Shown piece after piece: positions 9,922 through 20,441 of a DNA stretch of 64,000 nucleotides. Both the position numbers and the translations under genes were made by a program. Under the pieces are notes generated by a model that searched no databases, was not told the origin of the DNA, and saw only the letters and a list, made by a program, of their open reading frames with translations. The stretch comes from Tricholomella constricta (taxonomy: Eukaryota; Basidiomycota; Agaricomycetes; Agaricales; Lyophyllaceae), in NCBI GenBank assembly GCA_013368375.1, contig JAACJP010000011.1, positions 558,001 to 622,000 on the forward strand, read 5' to 3'. Numbering within the stretch: the stretch's first letter is position 1; each line of letters begins with the position of its first letter.

Positions 9922-11090
9922 ATGAAAACACATGCGAAGTATGTTCGGACCTCCTCCCCCATTGTGACGCCTCTCAAAAGCGAAGACCTCCCGACCACAA
10001 AGGGTGCCTACTCTGCGACGAATACCAAACAGACAGCTGGTGATAAGAAGGCCTGGACCATTGACGAGCTGCTGAGAAAAGGGCTCAGTTACGTGCACTG
10101 GGATGGATTGTGAGCACCCGAGCACCCATACCAATTGCACATCAGTGCCTGTTTAACTTTTTTTCCTGCAGTAAAGATATGCCGTTAATTGATAGTGAGG
10201 GACGAGTCATAGCTGTCCTTGTTGGTCAACCGCATGACTCAGGCTACGCTCAGGCTGTCGCAGCAGTTTATGATGCTATGGCATGCGAGGCCCAGGCCAC
10301 CACCTTTCATCGAAACGACACAAATCATCGACGCGGGTGCTTTCCTGCTCTCAATGTCGGTGTCACCTATGGCAAGGGCACAATCAAACCAGTCACAATG
10401 AACAATCACGGCCATAGCGAGATGGTATCTCGCCTTCTTTCTAGTAGAGACCTTCAGCAACTGGCGGCCTTTGACGGTGGTAAGCTTACTTTTATCTTGC
10501 CAGATTTTAATCTCTCTGATGATTTTCGAAAAATAGCCAGCTTCCAATTGTGGGCACCCAACATCTACGATTACTACAAGAGCCACCTCGATCCTCTCTG
10601 AGCGAAGATGCCTGATCTCCGATGGAACTTTGAACGTAGCATCTTCACAAGTGCTGCTTTCAACTTTGGCCCAGATGTTTGGACTTTTGGCCACCGTGAT
10701 GCGCAAAACTGTCCCTTTGGCTGGTGCGCTATCAAGGGCATGGGGCCATACGATTCTACCAAAGGCAGCCACCTTATTCTCTGGGAGCTTGGCCTTGTGA
10801 TTGAGTTCTCTTCAGGCGCTCTTGCTTTAATTCCATCTGCCACCATTTCTCACTCCAATGTTCCTGTGCAACCGGGAGACAGCCGCGCATCCTTCACACA
10901 GTATTGTGCAGGTGGGCTATTTAGATACGTCAACAATGGATTCAAAACTGAGGGTGAGCTTGAAAAGGTGGACAAGGCAGGATACCAAGAAATGTGTGAA
11001 CTGAAGAAGACACGGTGGCAGATGGGGCTGAGTCTTCTTAGTAAATTTGATGATATTGTAAGATACTCGAGCACAAATGTACCACTGTAA
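9922..11090 (+). pseudogene. 2OG-Fe(II) dioxygenase-like protein (TET/JBP-type suspected), one stop
   Basis: Exon 1 9922-10109 and exon 2 from 10172 join in frame across a GT-AG intron (10110-10171). The frame then runs to 11090 apart from one TGA at 10599-10601, where CGA is the likely ancestor. The C-terminal half has what a double-stranded beta-helix oxygenase needs, in order: an HxD (HRD, codons 10692-10700), then SATISHSN with a distal His (about 10850), then an Arg in DSRASFTQY. Iron would be bound by H, D and H, and 2-oxoglutarate by R. Basidiomycetes carry expanded TET/JBP-like families tied to transposons; placing this gene there is inference from those motifs. It begins 40 bp right of LTR 9493-9882, so its 5' end may have been removed. 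Confidence 0.5.
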
Positions 11091-11192
11091 TGTAATTACA
11101 CTTGTAACGCCAGAGCATAAATCTAGGTCAGAACAATTATATGAGGCAATGAGGCAGCAAGTAAGAGTAGGAAAAATACTTCAGAAAGTGAA

Positions 11193-11801
11193 CTAAGGAT
11201 ATGATTCTGCTACCTTGAGAACTTCCACAAACCCCGTGCCATTCTTGCGCTGCAAAAAATCGCAGAACCCACGAGGCGTAAACTGATGCTCATATTGCTC
11301 ACGAATAAATCTAAGAGCAAGTTCAACATTTCAGCGGTGTTTTGCGGCAAGCTTATCTACCAGATTCACGACCTTGCTTCGCCGAGAGGCTTCTGTCTTT
11401 GTGCGTCTGAGGTTCCTCTTCCATCTTGCTCCCCAAGTGATATTCAATTCTCGCATGGGGAGGTGTCCATTGAGCCCGTCCCAGATGTGCGTGATTTTTG
11501 CGATGGTCTGAAATTCATAGTGGGGGAGCCATGTTCCTGATGATGAAATCCAGTCCCATTTGTGTGCTCGAAGACGGGCCTTGGGATATTTCTTCCCAAG
11601 CTCGAACCAAGCTGTCGTTGAAAGCGATGGAATAGGTGAAGGTGTTGGCAGGATTGGGAGGACTGGGTTAGCAATGAGAGGTGTTGACAAGGGCGGAGGT
11701 GGAGGTGACATCGACAACAGTAGCAGAAACGGCGAACTGGAAGATATATCAACCTCCATCTCTATGTTGCTGGTATACTGCCAGCCCCACCTACATACCA
11801 T
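11193..11801 (-). pseudogene. GCR1_C-type DNA-binding domain protein, one stop
   Basis: The frame from 11801 carries a Pro-rich N-terminus and then a block (YEFQTIAKITHIWDGLNG, MRELNITWGARWKRN, RRSKVVNLV) resembling the GCR1_C domain (DNA-binding, related to proteins of Crypton tyrosine-recombinase transposons). A TGA at 11333-11331 interrupts it after KHR. The same frame then continues NVELALRFIREQYE to a stop at 11195-11193. The stop again fits CGA to TGA. The gene lies tail to tail with the oxygenase-like gene. The N-terminal start is uncertain: the first 60 residues are low-complexity. Confidence 0.45.
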
Positions 11802-11875
11802 TTACTTACTTCCTGACCATTATCTTATCTCCCGTACCACGTGACATGCATACTGTTTTTCCTCCGTAGATGTAG

Positions 11876-11969
11876 AGTTCTTTAGTTACTCTCCATCTAA
11901 CCTGGACCCCAGGTATGCGTCTACGCTAATACAGTTCTTTAGTTACTCTCCATCTAACCTGGACCCCAG
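11876..11969 (+). repeat. 37-bp direct repeat, two copies
   Basis: 11876-11912 and 11933-11969 are identical (AGTTCTTTAGTTACTCTCCA, then TCTAACCTGGACCCCAG), 20 bp apart. The rest of 11802-12254 shows no gene. Confidence 0.85.
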
Positions 11970-12254
11970 TCCACTTTAGATCCGTAAGAAGCTCATCAAG
12001 TTGTCTCACGGTGTTCAGTCAATCCTCAAAACACACTCAACACTCTAAAGGTGACCTCGAGGCATCTGGCTGGCCCATGAGGGGGACTGTCACGGAAGTT
12101 GCAACTAGAGGTTGTGATGAAGGCTGGGTGGACGTCATTGAAGGGGGAGGGTGGACTGGAGATAACATCAGACTAGAAGGAACAGAGGCAGATTATTGAT
12201 ACAAACCGAGATCATGGACATCGACGTGTCTTGTCCTTCTTTGGCGTGAGCGCC

Positions 12255-12476
12255 TGTAAGGGCGCTTACTATCTTATCTACTAATTTGATCTAATCGTAT
12301 CTTATCGACACGATTACGCTATTGTTTGGCAACACCTTCTGGTGTTGCCTATTTAATCCTCTACATTACATAATTAAACAGCAGACCTTGTACACCTATA
12401 CGTAGCAATCGACAGACTTGTCAAGCTTATGTCTAGCGTGCACAGCAAGGTCCCCAATCTTGTAACTCCGTTTACA
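12255..12476 (+). repeat. 5' LTR
   Basis: Starts TGTAAGGGCGC, ends TTTACA. It contains a perfect 9-bp hairpin 12328-12336 / 12341-12349 matching the one in the 195-bp LTRs. The borders are inferred by comparison with those LTRs; the partner LTR is not in the window. Confidence 0.7.
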
Positions 12477-12584
12477 TTTTTTTAAGCTACCTTGCTTTCT
12501 ATTGCTGCGTACCCACGACATCACGCAGACCCACATTCCATTTAGAACACCCATCATCAAAAGAACCCACGAGATCCAGACCCG

Positions 12585-15500
12585 ATGACACCAACTCCCA
12601 CATCCGGAAAGAGCCGAACCCCGGTCCTCGAGGATGCGCTCACAGCGCATCCTCCATCACAACCTCCACTGCAACCAGTGGAAGTCGGATCAGTCGCTGG
12701 TGGACAAAGTCCACCAGCGCAGAATACACTAGGATTAGAATCGGAGGAACTTTGGCCGACAGCAAGCACCAATGTGCCTGGGAGCTTGGCCGACAAATTG
12801 GCCAGGTCACAACGACCTGGCTCCACGTCGGGAAGCAGATGGCCAGACAGCCGTCTATCAAGCAGAGCGTTCGGGGTATCCACCCTGAGCATAGTCAAGA
12901 TGGAGTCAGACGAAGACGACTTGTCCGACCCCGAGGCCAATGAAGAAGAAGCCAGCGACAGGGAATTGCTTGCGCTAAAAGTGAAGCAATTCTGGGACAC
13001 CACCGATGTTGTTAGCGAACATCAATGAAGACGACTGGAGGAACGAGCGGATAGGCTCGTTCTATGATCAACCGGAGCACAGTCCGTTGGAGAAATAGTC
13101 GCACAGGAGTATGCCGACCGATACTTGGAAGCGCTGTCCGTAGTAGTTACGGAATACAAGAAGAAGTACCCTAAGGGAACTTCGACTTCAGCAGTCAGTT
13201 CGATCGCTGGGACTCCTATACCTAAGAAAGCTCCGCTCAACAAAGGAAAAGGTCGTTGGGATGACCTTTTCACTCCTCAAGCAGTGGCCTCTGGATCGAA
13301 CCAGCCTCTTGATGAGGCGGCCATGGCAGTATCTGCGCTGCATCAAGCGCGCCAGTTAGGAGAATCTGACGACGATTATCGTCGTCGGGCCGCGGCAGCA
13401 AAACGCGAAAGAATGACTCGTGAAGAGCATCTTGCGCAACCACAAGGTACCTGATGGGCCCCTGTTAGTGAGTCTACATTAGACCCACCCACTGAGCGTA
13501 AGGACACAAGTTCGCAACCAGCTGGCAACGAAAGTGTGCCAGCTATTCAAGTACCTATGGAGGCTAAGGATGGTCGTGTTCCATTAGCAAAAGAGTGGAA
13601 CAACCGGATCGCTTACCAGCGTCTGAGAAATGCTGATCTATCACGGAGCAAGTTCACGAATTATGACGACCAAGGAGTCGTCTTTGAAGGACATATGCCT
13701 GTGGATGAGATGGCGAGGCAATGGGCCTCGCAAACTCAAGGTTCGGATGGTGGGTTGGTAACTGGACCTGAGGCCGTCGAAAAAAATAATTCGACAGCTA
13801 CAGCTAACGGTCGTCGAGACATGCGGGTTCGAATAAGTGAACCCGCGGAATATGCGCAGCCTCGAGCTCAGACTCGAGGCTACTCAATGCCTGCTCCGAT
13901 CCGCCGGAGTCAATCAATTGCGGATGGAATACATGCTGCCGGAGAGCAGCATAAAACTAAGATGCATGAGCGATTGCATCAATTAATGCACGAGCGCTTG
14001 TCGGTACGACTGTCGCTCCCGGACGGGATGGAATCTCGGCGTGCGGACTCAAAGTCCGTAGGCACTTATAGTGGAAGTGCAAAGTTCGGCGACCTAGAAG
14101 AATGGCTGTCGAGCCTTGTCGTTATGCTGGCAGTGAGCCAGTTTGGAGGAGAAGAACGCGACCAAGAGCGCGTTCTGATAACATCCGAGTTTCTCGATGG
14201 CAAAGCTCGAAAGTGGTACAATCGCCACGTTATACATGTGAACCGCGAGAAGCAGTTCTGGACGTTTGAAGACGTCGTACTTGGATTGTATGACCGGTTC
14301 GTGCTACCCTCAACCATGCAAGATGCTCGTAACGACTTCAATGCCGTTACTTACTCGGCGAGCAAAGGAATACAAGGTTTATATGATGACCTTGTGGACC
14401 ATGCCATGAATATGGCAGCAAGAACGGACGATTGGATGTTCTTGGAGAAATTCCTCAAGACACTTCCGCGTGAGATGCGGAAGGCATTATTCGACGACGG
14501 GCTATCACCCGAAATCAACACAGCCCAAGAGTTCCTAGCGGTGGGCTTAGCACACCAAGCCACCCAGAAGACGGCTGATTACTTTGAGCGGAACATAACT
14601 GCTCAGCGAAGTCAACCGAGTCAAACACGGAAACCAGATGGGGGGCGAGTAAACACCCCACAAAACAATTTCAACAGGCCTCGATGTGTGTATGGCGCAC
14701 TTAATGAAAAACCATACGCCAAGCCAGCGTATCAGGACCAACCGGGACGTGGAGAGCAAAAGCCCCACGTTGAAAAACCAGCGGTGAAGACAGGAGATCG
14801 TCCGCGTTACAATCAAACCAAAAACCATGATCATCACAACCATCCTCCGGGTGAAGTGTGCTTTAATTGTGGAAAACTAGGGCATTTTGCAAAAGATTGC
14901 AAACAGCCCAAGAAACAGCGAGCGTTCCTACGGGCCGCACGTACAGCGGCACCTGACGCAGCAAGTGAGGCGGACGATGAAGATACTTCTCCCGAGGACC
15001 CGGACGGATGAGACAATGGACGCCCTGATACAGGGGCGGACAATGAAGACGAAGGCGATGAGTTCGTAGACATGGAGGTCTACGAAAATGAATACTATGC
15101 TCGGGACGATGAGACCGAGCGTATGTTTGCAATGACAGAAGTAATTGCGTCAGAAGAACGCAATGATAAACCACCAGTTCGCAAAGTGAAAGTGCGGACG
15201 GGTAGGGACAAGATTGCTCGTCCCGTAGTTCTGATAAAGGACAAGGAGTGCCTTGTCACCTACATTAACGTAGGTGGATATGAGGCTTGGACCCTCTGGG
15301 ATTCCAGGAGTACGACTACCGGACTTACGCCGTCATTCGCTCAAGTGGCCGATATTCGAGTGTTTCCGCTGGAGGATCCATTAATCCTCCAGCTCGGAAC
15401 TAAAGGAAGTCGGGCCACAGTAAATTTTGGCACGACGGTGGAAGCCGCTCTTCCAGGGTTTAAAGGCAAGGTTTACATGGACCTTGCTAACTTTGATCGA

Positions 15501-16273
15501 TACGACGTGATTATAGGCACGCCGTTTATGCGCGCAAATAACGTCGTGCTGGACTTTAACCGTGACGAAGTTGTCGTCAATGGAGTCGCTACACCAGCGG
15601 TGATTAAAGTAAAAATGGAGGATACCGATGGCCGAGTTAGACGCCATCGGTCATTGGAGAAACGAAGAGAATGGCTAAAAGTAACAGTAGAAGATGACGA
15701 TGATCCTGATAACGAGGGTAGGCCGATAAACAGCCTACCGAAGGATCACCCAGCACTTCTATTATCCGATGAAGAGTTTCAAGAAACTCTTAAGGAGGGG
15801 GATAAGCCACCTCCGAAGAAGAGAAAACCCCAATGACAACAGCAGAAGGCACAAAACGAGCCTTCGAACGAACGAGCACGGACTCACGAGCCATGCGAAG
15901 AACGTCAGCGCGATAATGAAGCGCGTAAGACGAGCGGGGCCGATAAGGATACGGAATCAGAGCCGTATACGAATGCGAGTAATCGATCATTTTGGGATAG
16001 ACCAAATCCACATCCACAATATGAGTGGATGTTCGACCCACGGATGCCGCAAGAATGGAACGCAGTAATAGCGTCAATGCGGGCTCACGAAGGAAGAAAT
16101 GTAGGCACGCGAGGACAAGCGTACCGAAATCCATGGCCTGAGGAAGTATCGGAGCCAATGGAAATGAATTTTCCAGTGAATATACAACGGGCTAAACGGC
16201 CGTTGTATCGGTTACCAGTGAAGGATGAGAGTGACTTTGCTCTCGTAAAACTACGAGCTAGGTTTGATGTTAA
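12585..16273 (+). pseudogene. gag-pro: gag-protease polyprotein with five in-frame TGA codons
   Basis: One reading frame (ATG 12585) stays open to 16273 except for TGA at 13026, 13065, 13452, 15009 and 15834. There is no frameshift and no TAA or TAG, and each TGA sits where an Arg (CGA) codon fits. In order: an N-terminal domain shared with the 910-residue protein; a retrotransposon gag core (FGDLEEWLSS, ARKWYNRHV, LPREMRKALFDD; about 14090-14600); a CX2CX4HX4C zinc knuckle CFNCGKLGHFAKDC (about 14855-14900); and an aspartic protease (about 15230-15560) ending DVIIGTPFMRANNVVLDF. The protease active site reads DSR rather than DSG (about 15300), which should be inactive. It stops inside the sequence leading into RT. 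Confidence 0.85.
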
Positions 16274-16618
16274 TGTCACGACCGCCCCTAAACTCGCAAT
16301 CACTTACGCTTTCCCACGCACGTCCACCGTATATATGATGGCACCACTTCTTTTCAGACTCTTTACCTCGATATTACCATTTGTTACGACTAGTTCCCGT
16401 TCCCGTTTCTTATTCTCTCTTACTCTCTCGGTTTACTCAGCTCCGCAATTGTATCACTTGTGCTCATTCGTTCGAATAAGCTCCGGTGAACATCCTCGTC
16501 AACGCTCACGACCTTCGATTACCCTATCGGAGCCCGTCTTCCTTGACGACGTCAGGCCTGTCCGCTTTGGTGGTCTCGGAATAACTCCGCAACCAGCGTG
16601 CTACGCAAGGTCCTAACA
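16274..16618 (+). repeat. 5' LTR of chromovirus D
   Basis: 345 bp. A TATATATG box at 16329-16337 lies about 28 bases upstream of TACCTCGATATTA (16364-16376), the predicted transcript start. Confidence 0.9.
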
Positions 16619-16631
16619 TAATATCGAGGTC
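16619..16631 (+). promoter_or_regulatory. self-priming primer-binding site
   Basis: TAATATCGAGGTC directly follows the 5' LTR. It is the exact reverse complement of GACCTCGATATTA in the 3' LTR and pairs 12 of 13 with the 5' LTR copy, just downstream of the TATA box. This is the arrangement of Tf1/sushi elements, where the 5' end of the mRNA folds back as primer. No tRNA 3'-end match is present. Confidence 0.75.
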
Positions 16632-16647
16632 TCCCCACCCACCGGAC

Positions 16648-19509
16648 ATGTCCTCGACGATAGTGGAGCCCAACACCACAGTCCGCTATCAAAACTTCGA
16701 AGGTCCCTCTTTCACACAAAGAAGACCTTCACCACCACCTTTCGAAACCTCCCCTGCCTCAACAGGACACATGATGCAAGGGACCTTCGGAACCAACAGG
16801 TCCAGGCTGGAACACAACATTTTCCAACCAGGCCAACACGAGGGGGACTTTTCCTCAGCCAGTCAGGACCCTCGACGACCCCTACCCCGGACCCCCTCAA
16901 ACATATTCAACCCGTCCTACCAACTCGCCACCCCCAACTATCCCCCCTTACCACCATCTGCAACGGCCTCCGGACCTCCGCCTTCAAGTAACCAGACTCC
17001 CGGGTCATACTACGAAAGGTTGAGGCACCCGGAGATGTTCCAGAGGAGGGATAGGGCTCGGGAGGAGGGACAGGGACACTTCGCTCGTCAACAAAACCCC
17101 TTCCTACACGGTTCAGACCACGAAAGAATACTCTACGAGCTCCGCATGACGCGGGAAGAGTTTTCACGACAAGCGCACGAGCTCCTAGTCGAAACCATGG
17201 GGATGGATCATCAACCCCGAACACCGGAACAATGGGCCAACCTCGTGTTGTCGACCATACAACTGCACGAAGCCCATCGATTACCCCCACAACTGACGGT
17301 GTTGCTACAAATGGGGGGAAACGAAAGAAGGTTACGCGCCCTGGCTGGAGAAATCCAGACGTCCAACGAGGGAAGAAGATTCTCCGACCCCCAAAGCGCG
17401 GGACGTTCCTTCCACATGCCAATTCAGGAGCCCGTTCCCTCCAGAATCGAAACTAGATTCGAAGAACCTCCACGAGCAACAAGCACGGTCAATACGCAGA
17501 CAGCTTCGGCTCTACTCAGGAGGATGAACCAAGGGAACGCACCCCCCAGCCAAGAAGGGTTCGAACCCACTGTCACACCAGGGACAGACGCTCGAAGAGC
17601 TCCGACGTTCGGGTTCTGGGGAGCCCACAACTTACAAAGAATCCCCGAAGAGAACCCCCCTGTCGAAGGACCGTTTTCCAGGCCAAATTCGGGTTTTCAG
17701 GGCCCGCAGAGGACCTTCGCAAACCAAGAAGGAGTACCTCCGAGGGAACCTGAGAACATTCCCCTACCTCCGTCGGAACGGGGAATCCCAACGCCACTGT
17801 CGTACGCCCACAGCTACGAACTACGCGAAGAAAACTCGGAAAGAAGAGAGGGAGCACCCCCTAGGGCACGAGAAGACTGGCGCCAAACACCACCTCATCT
17901 GGCAAATCAGAACAGGAGGTCACCGCAAGGCCCACGCCCAATCTCCCCAAGAGAACGACGTGGAATCGGAGCGGACCCCGGCCCCGGTCAAAACGTAAAC
18001 ATCCTCGACGGAAGGCAAGGGACCCAACAACAATTCCCCCAGTTCGAACAATACAGAACTGGCTACAACCCCGGACCAGCCCCACCCATACCCGGCGGAC
18101 GACCGAACCCCCAGTACAACGGACCACCTCCACAGCCCCAACCACCTCCGGGATCTTCGGGACCACCTACCCCGAGAGGAACTCAATGGGGAAACGGCCC
18201 CGGAGGACCAGGAGGGGGAGGAGGAGGTTATTGGGGAAACGGCCCCGGAGGAACAGGAGGTCCTGGAGGAGGGGGAGGTCACGGAGGATACGGACCACCA
18301 CAAGGACCAGGAGGCCCGGGAGGCCCCGGAGGTCCCGGAGGGGGAGGAGGAGGCCACGGAGGAGGAGGAGGAGGAGGCCCACCCGGAAATCCGGGAGGAG
18401 GCCAATTCGCAAACCCTCAACGACCCCCACCTCCACCGCAACAGCTCTTAGGCCCAAACCAAAACCTGACCCCGGAACAGTACCGACACCTCCTAAACCT
18501 GGAATAAATCGACATCAGGAAACCGGACCCCTTCACTGGAAAAGAATTGAGGAGATGGAAGACCTTCGTCACGGAATGCCTAGTAACGTTTCAAGCCAAG
18601 GCGATCACCTACGAACAGGATCACCTGAAGGTGTCATTCGCGAGCTCCTACTTAAAGGACGGAGCTATGGACTACTTTCGGCTGCAACTCACGTACAACC
18701 CCCAACACCCAATGTTCACGAATTGGAAAGGATTCGTACACGAATTAGGATCACGCTTCGGAATACCGAACTCGAGAGTGGAAGCCGAGAACAACATTTC
18801 GCGACTGAAAATGAAGGAATGGGAAAAGTTCACAGCATTCATCGTCAAGTTCGAACAAGAAGCATACGAAACAGGCTGGAACTGGGTAGCACTACAGTTC
18901 ACACTCCGGAAAGCGCTCCCCCAGTGAATCCTTAACGTCCTGGCCATCGCACCAAGCCCCGAAACCTACGAAGGTTACCGAGATCTGGTCACCCAAATCG
19001 ACCGGAGGTACTGGGAACATCGCATAGAAAATCCAGAGTCCTACAAACCCCTCTGGGCGAATAATGCGAACACCTCCAACACCTCCGCACGACCTCCGAT
19101 GGGACCTTCGGCCGGACCCGCAAGCCGCACGACGCCGCAAACGGCTCAGGGGAACAGGAACGCACGCTTGAACGCCGAAAGTCACGATCAGGACCCGGAC
19201 TCAGGTAAGGAAGGTAAGGCGCAAGACCAAGAAATCGCATGGGATGACGAAGAGGCACTACAAGCCAACAACTTCGGGTTCAAGAAGTCAACGCGCCCCT
19301 GGGTGAAGATCGATGAAGACGTAAAGCAACAACGAATTCGAGACAAGGCCTGCATCCTATGCGGTGACCTGGAACACTGGATGCGCGACTGCCCAACAGC
19401 AAACACCATGGGCAGAGCCACCTACCTCATCGGCGACGACATCTTCGAATTCCATCACAAGACAGAAGAGGGAAACGCGGGGGCGATTCAGGACTTACCC
19501 GGGCTCTGA
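16648..19509 (+). pseudogene. gag: gag of chromovirus D, two nonsense codons
   Basis: The frame is continuous from ATG 16648 to 19509 with TAA at 18505-18507 and TGA at 18925-18927, both explained by C to T (CAA, CGA). The N-terminal 480 residues are Pro/Arg-rich. About 18180-18410 codes a Gly-rich tract of GGPGGPGG and GGGG blocks. The gag core follows (LRRWKTFVTECLVTF, AMDYFRLQLTY, HELGSRFG, FTAFIVKFEQEAY). A CX2CX4HX4C zinc knuckle CILCGDLEHWMRDC ends it (about 19350-19392). This is unusually long for a gypsy gag because of the Pro/Gly-rich front. Confidence 0.85.
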
Positions 19510-19562
19510 ATCGCGAAGATCTGAAACCGGGCCTTGACACTAAACTACGCGCAACGGCATTA

Positions 19563-20441
19563 TTGACAACGGACACCCGCACTGTAACACTCTCCTCCCA
19601 CTCGTCCCTGGCATTCCTAATACACCTCACGCCAAACGGAGGAGGAGAAAAACCCGAAAATACGCTTATCGACAGCGGAGCTACCGACAACTTCATGGAC
19701 TCCGACATGGCGACATCACGCGGGCTCCACCTTGAGGAGCTCAAACCCCCAATAAACCTTTGCCTATTTGATGGAGAACTCTCCGCATTGGGCAAAATCA
19801 CACACTATACCACCAACGACGTCAAATTCAGTGACAGCACCACGCAGAGGATAAGGTTCCTCCTTACGAAACTCCACGAGACAGCTGCGATAGTGTTGGG
19901 ACTATCATGGTTGAAGGAGGTCAACCCCCGAATAAACTGGAAAGACCTCTGCATCACGCTACGAAGGGGGTCAAACGGCAAAATTGAAGGATCACTACCG
20001 GACCTCCGAAGGAAAAAGGAAGTCGTCCCAACGACAACAGGCACAGGAGATCAACGCTTACCCTCGCGGTCAGCTCGCTCCTTCACGATCGAAGTACAGT
20101 TAGAAGGATCCTCAACGCGACTACGGGCACTTATCGATAGTGGAGCGGCGGGAAATTTCATAGCACAATCCTCGTGTACGAAACCGGAACCTCTCGCCAG
20201 CCCCATGACCCTACAACTGTTCGACGGAAACCCCAGCGGAGGTGGAGCCATTTCACACCATAGTCCCGAAACAATCAAACTTGAGAACGGACTAGAGTAT
20301 AAGGTCGACCTCCTCATAACACAGTTACACCCGGCCACGCCACTAGTGCTCGGATTACCTTGGTTACAGGAAGCAAATCCGGACATCGACTGGCGGGAAA
20401 TGTCCATGACCATGGAACAAGGGGCAGGACTAGCCGCGATA
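19563..20441 (+). pseudogene. pro: two tandem retroviral-type aspartic protease domains
   Basis: Two protease folds follow each other in one frame. The first has LIDSGATDNFMD (about 19665-19700) and ends IVLGLSWLKEVNPRINW. The second has LIDSGAAGNFI (about 20130-20160) and ends LVLGLPWLQEANPDIDW. Both keep the catalytic D-S-G and the ALGLPWL flap-side motif. LTR proteases normally act as dimers of one domain per polypeptide, so a tandem pair could be a single-chain dimer; that is inference. The frame is broken at 20442 by a TA-flanked insertion and resumes at 21281 once the insert is removed. Confidence 0.8.

Larger units (their letters stand above)
12255..16273 (+). mobile_element. Ty3/gypsy-type LTR element, 5' LTR plus gag-protease, truncated
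   Basis: The 5' LTR (12255-12476) is followed by one long gag-protease frame, cut at 16273 where the LTR of the chromovirus begins. No RT, integrase or 3' LTR of this element is found on the far side of that insertion (27345 onward). It is related to the pol-less element at 5516-9416: the LTRs share the start TGTAAGG.CGC (minus strand of the latter) and the GGCAAC..C hairpin, the same T7-RAGCTAYC follows the LTR, the gag N-terminal domain is shared, and the internal DNA has the same dense hairpins. Confidence 0.85.

Noticed and set aside
13026..15836. TGA recoded as an amino acid in the gag-protease element
   Set aside because: TGA also ends normal genes here (for example the Yra1-like gene and MFS A) and one case (29043) has a CGA sister; deamination is simpler.
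18180..18410. Minisatellite in chromovirus D gag
   Set aside because: The GGA/GGC-rich stretch is irregular and explained by a Gly-rich protein segment; no constant unit length.
18186..18935. 249-residue Arg-rich frame overlapping gag of chromovirus D
   Set aside because: It is the Gly-rich gag tract read in another frame (GGN repeats read as Arg codons).
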